Below are positions 6,642 to 6,866 of a DNA stretch of 6,866 bases, piece after piece. Under the pieces are notes generated by a model. The model ran no database searches. It had not been told where the DNA came from and saw only the letters and a list, made by a program, of their open reading frames with translations. This DNA comes from Janthinobacterium sp. (GTDB lineage Bacteria > Pseudomonadota > Gammaproteobacteria > Burkholderiales > Burkholderiaceae_D), in NCBI GenBank assembly GCA_003482555.1, contig DMYQ01000185.1, positions 7,727-14,592 of the forward strand, written 5' to 3'. The stretch's first letter is position 1; each line of letters opens with the position of its first letter. Position numbers and translations under genes: made by a program.

Positions 6642-6679
6642 CGCGCGCCGCCCGCCAAGCGGCCCGCGCGCGATTTTTT
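6642..6679 (+). terminator. Candidate intrinsic terminator in the intergenic region
   Basis: CGCGCGCCGC (6642-6651) pairs with GCGGC and GCGCG (6659-6663 and 6666-6670) with a 2-base CC bulge and a 7-base loop. It is followed three bases later by six T residues (6674-6679). It reads on the + strand only. It lies before the predicted promoter of the oxidoreductase gene, so it would stop transcripts starting further upstream. No confirmed + strand transcript enters it. Confidence 0.35.
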
Positions 6680-6702
6680 GCACCTGCCGTGCGCGCGGGG
6701 AA

Positions 6703-6731
6703 TTGCCGCGCACCGGCCCGGGCGCTATCGT
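6703..6731 (+). promoter_or_regulatory. Sigma-70-type promoter for the oxidoreductase gene
   Basis: TTGCCG (6703-6708), a 17-bp spacer and TATCGT (6726-6731) each match the consensus at four of six positions. The start would fall near 6738, about 20 bases before the ATG. The spacing is ideal but the boxes are only moderate. Confidence 0.4.
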
Positions 6732-6746
6732 CTCGCCACCCCAACC

Positions 6747-6752
6747 AGGAGA
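6747..6752 (+). promoter_or_regulatory. Ribosome binding site of the oxidoreductase gene
   Basis: AGGAGA, six bases before ATG 6759. It fixes this start against an in-frame open stretch that reaches back to an ATG at 6630. Confidence 0.75.
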
Positions 6753-6758
6753 GCAAAC

Positions 6759-6866
6759 ATGCAAGCGATACGATTTCACCAACACGGCGGCCCCGAAGTG
6801 CTGCGCCTCGAAGACATCCCCAAGAGCGCTCGCGAAACCGGGCGAAACGCTGGTGCGGGTGACGGC
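6759..6866 (+). CDS. Quinone oxidoreductase / zinc-type alcohol dehydrogenase family protein, 5' fragment with apparent frameshift
   Basis: The first residues, MQAIRFHQHGGPEVLRLEDI, match the N-terminus of NADPH:quinone reductase-like medium-chain dehydrogenases, whose GroES-like fold opens with a strand, the GGPEVL turn and then a GExLVRV strand. In the starting frame the sequence goes wrong after PK (codons to 6824). One base later, in the frame beginning at 6826, it reads ALAKPGETLVRVT, exactly the expected next strand. One extra base at about 6822-6825 therefore separates the two halves. It may be a sequencing error near a contig edge, or a genuine inactivating mutation. The start is supported by AGGAGA and a promoter. 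The family typically reduces quinones or enals with NADPH in the cytoplasm; the substrate cannot be told from this fragment, and the rest of the gene is outside the window. Confidence 0.8.
   Translation, partial: MQAIRFHQHGGPEVLRLEDIPKSARETGRNAGAGDG

Noticed and set aside
6401..6658. Longer 85-codon form of the small Pro-rich gene starting at 6658
   Set aside because: It would read through the predicted promoter and inverted repeat; a GGAG ribosome site and a change to the Pro-rich composition mark the start at 6541.
6630..6758. In-frame 43-codon N-terminal extension of the oxidoreductase from ATG 6630
   Set aside because: No ribosome site there, Arg/Ala/Pro-rich composition, overlap with the terminator-like hairpin, and the family starts at MQAIRFHQ, directly behind AGGAGA.

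Overview
The window looks like GC-rich chromosomal DNA of a betaproteobacterium, most likely Oxalobacteraceae (Janthinobacterium, Duganella or Massilia type). This is inferred from the TamA/TamB sequence style, the strong G/C third-position bias, and the small Asp-Pro-rich and acidic proteins. No rRNA or other taxonomic marker is present, so the placement is tentative.

Positions 2-6144 (+) hold a tamA-tamB operon. tamA is cut at its 5' end by the window edge; its last two POTRA domains and whole beta-barrel are present. tamB follows with a one-base overlap (TGATG) and encodes a 1498-residue inner-membrane-anchored periplasmic protein. Together they form the translocation and assembly module: TamA in the outer membrane and TamB spanning the periplasm. 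The module is linked to outer-membrane protein insertion and to phospholipid transport between the membranes.

Positions 6151-6541 (-) hold two tiny genes pointing towards tamB: a 46-residue Pro/His/Asp-rich protein, then, ten bases later, a 79-residue acidic protein. Their shared upstream region contains a good -10 box overlapped by one arm of a large inverted repeat. The end of the second gene meets the end of tamB with a 6-bp gap, and a 17-bp near-perfect stem lies just inside the small gene and could end or protect transcripts from both sides.

Positions 6542-6758 are non-coding: the control region of the small operon, a GC-rich hairpin plus T-run on the + strand, and a plausible promoter and ribosome binding site for the next gene. 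At 6759 (+) a quinone oxidoreductase / medium-chain dehydrogenase gene begins. It shows a one-base frameshift after 22 codons and then leaves the window.

No clearly new multi-gene system is visible. The items most worth checking are the frameshift, the two large inverted repeats, the gapless 119-residue internal duplication in TamB, and the in-frame tandem DNA repeats in tamA and tamB.
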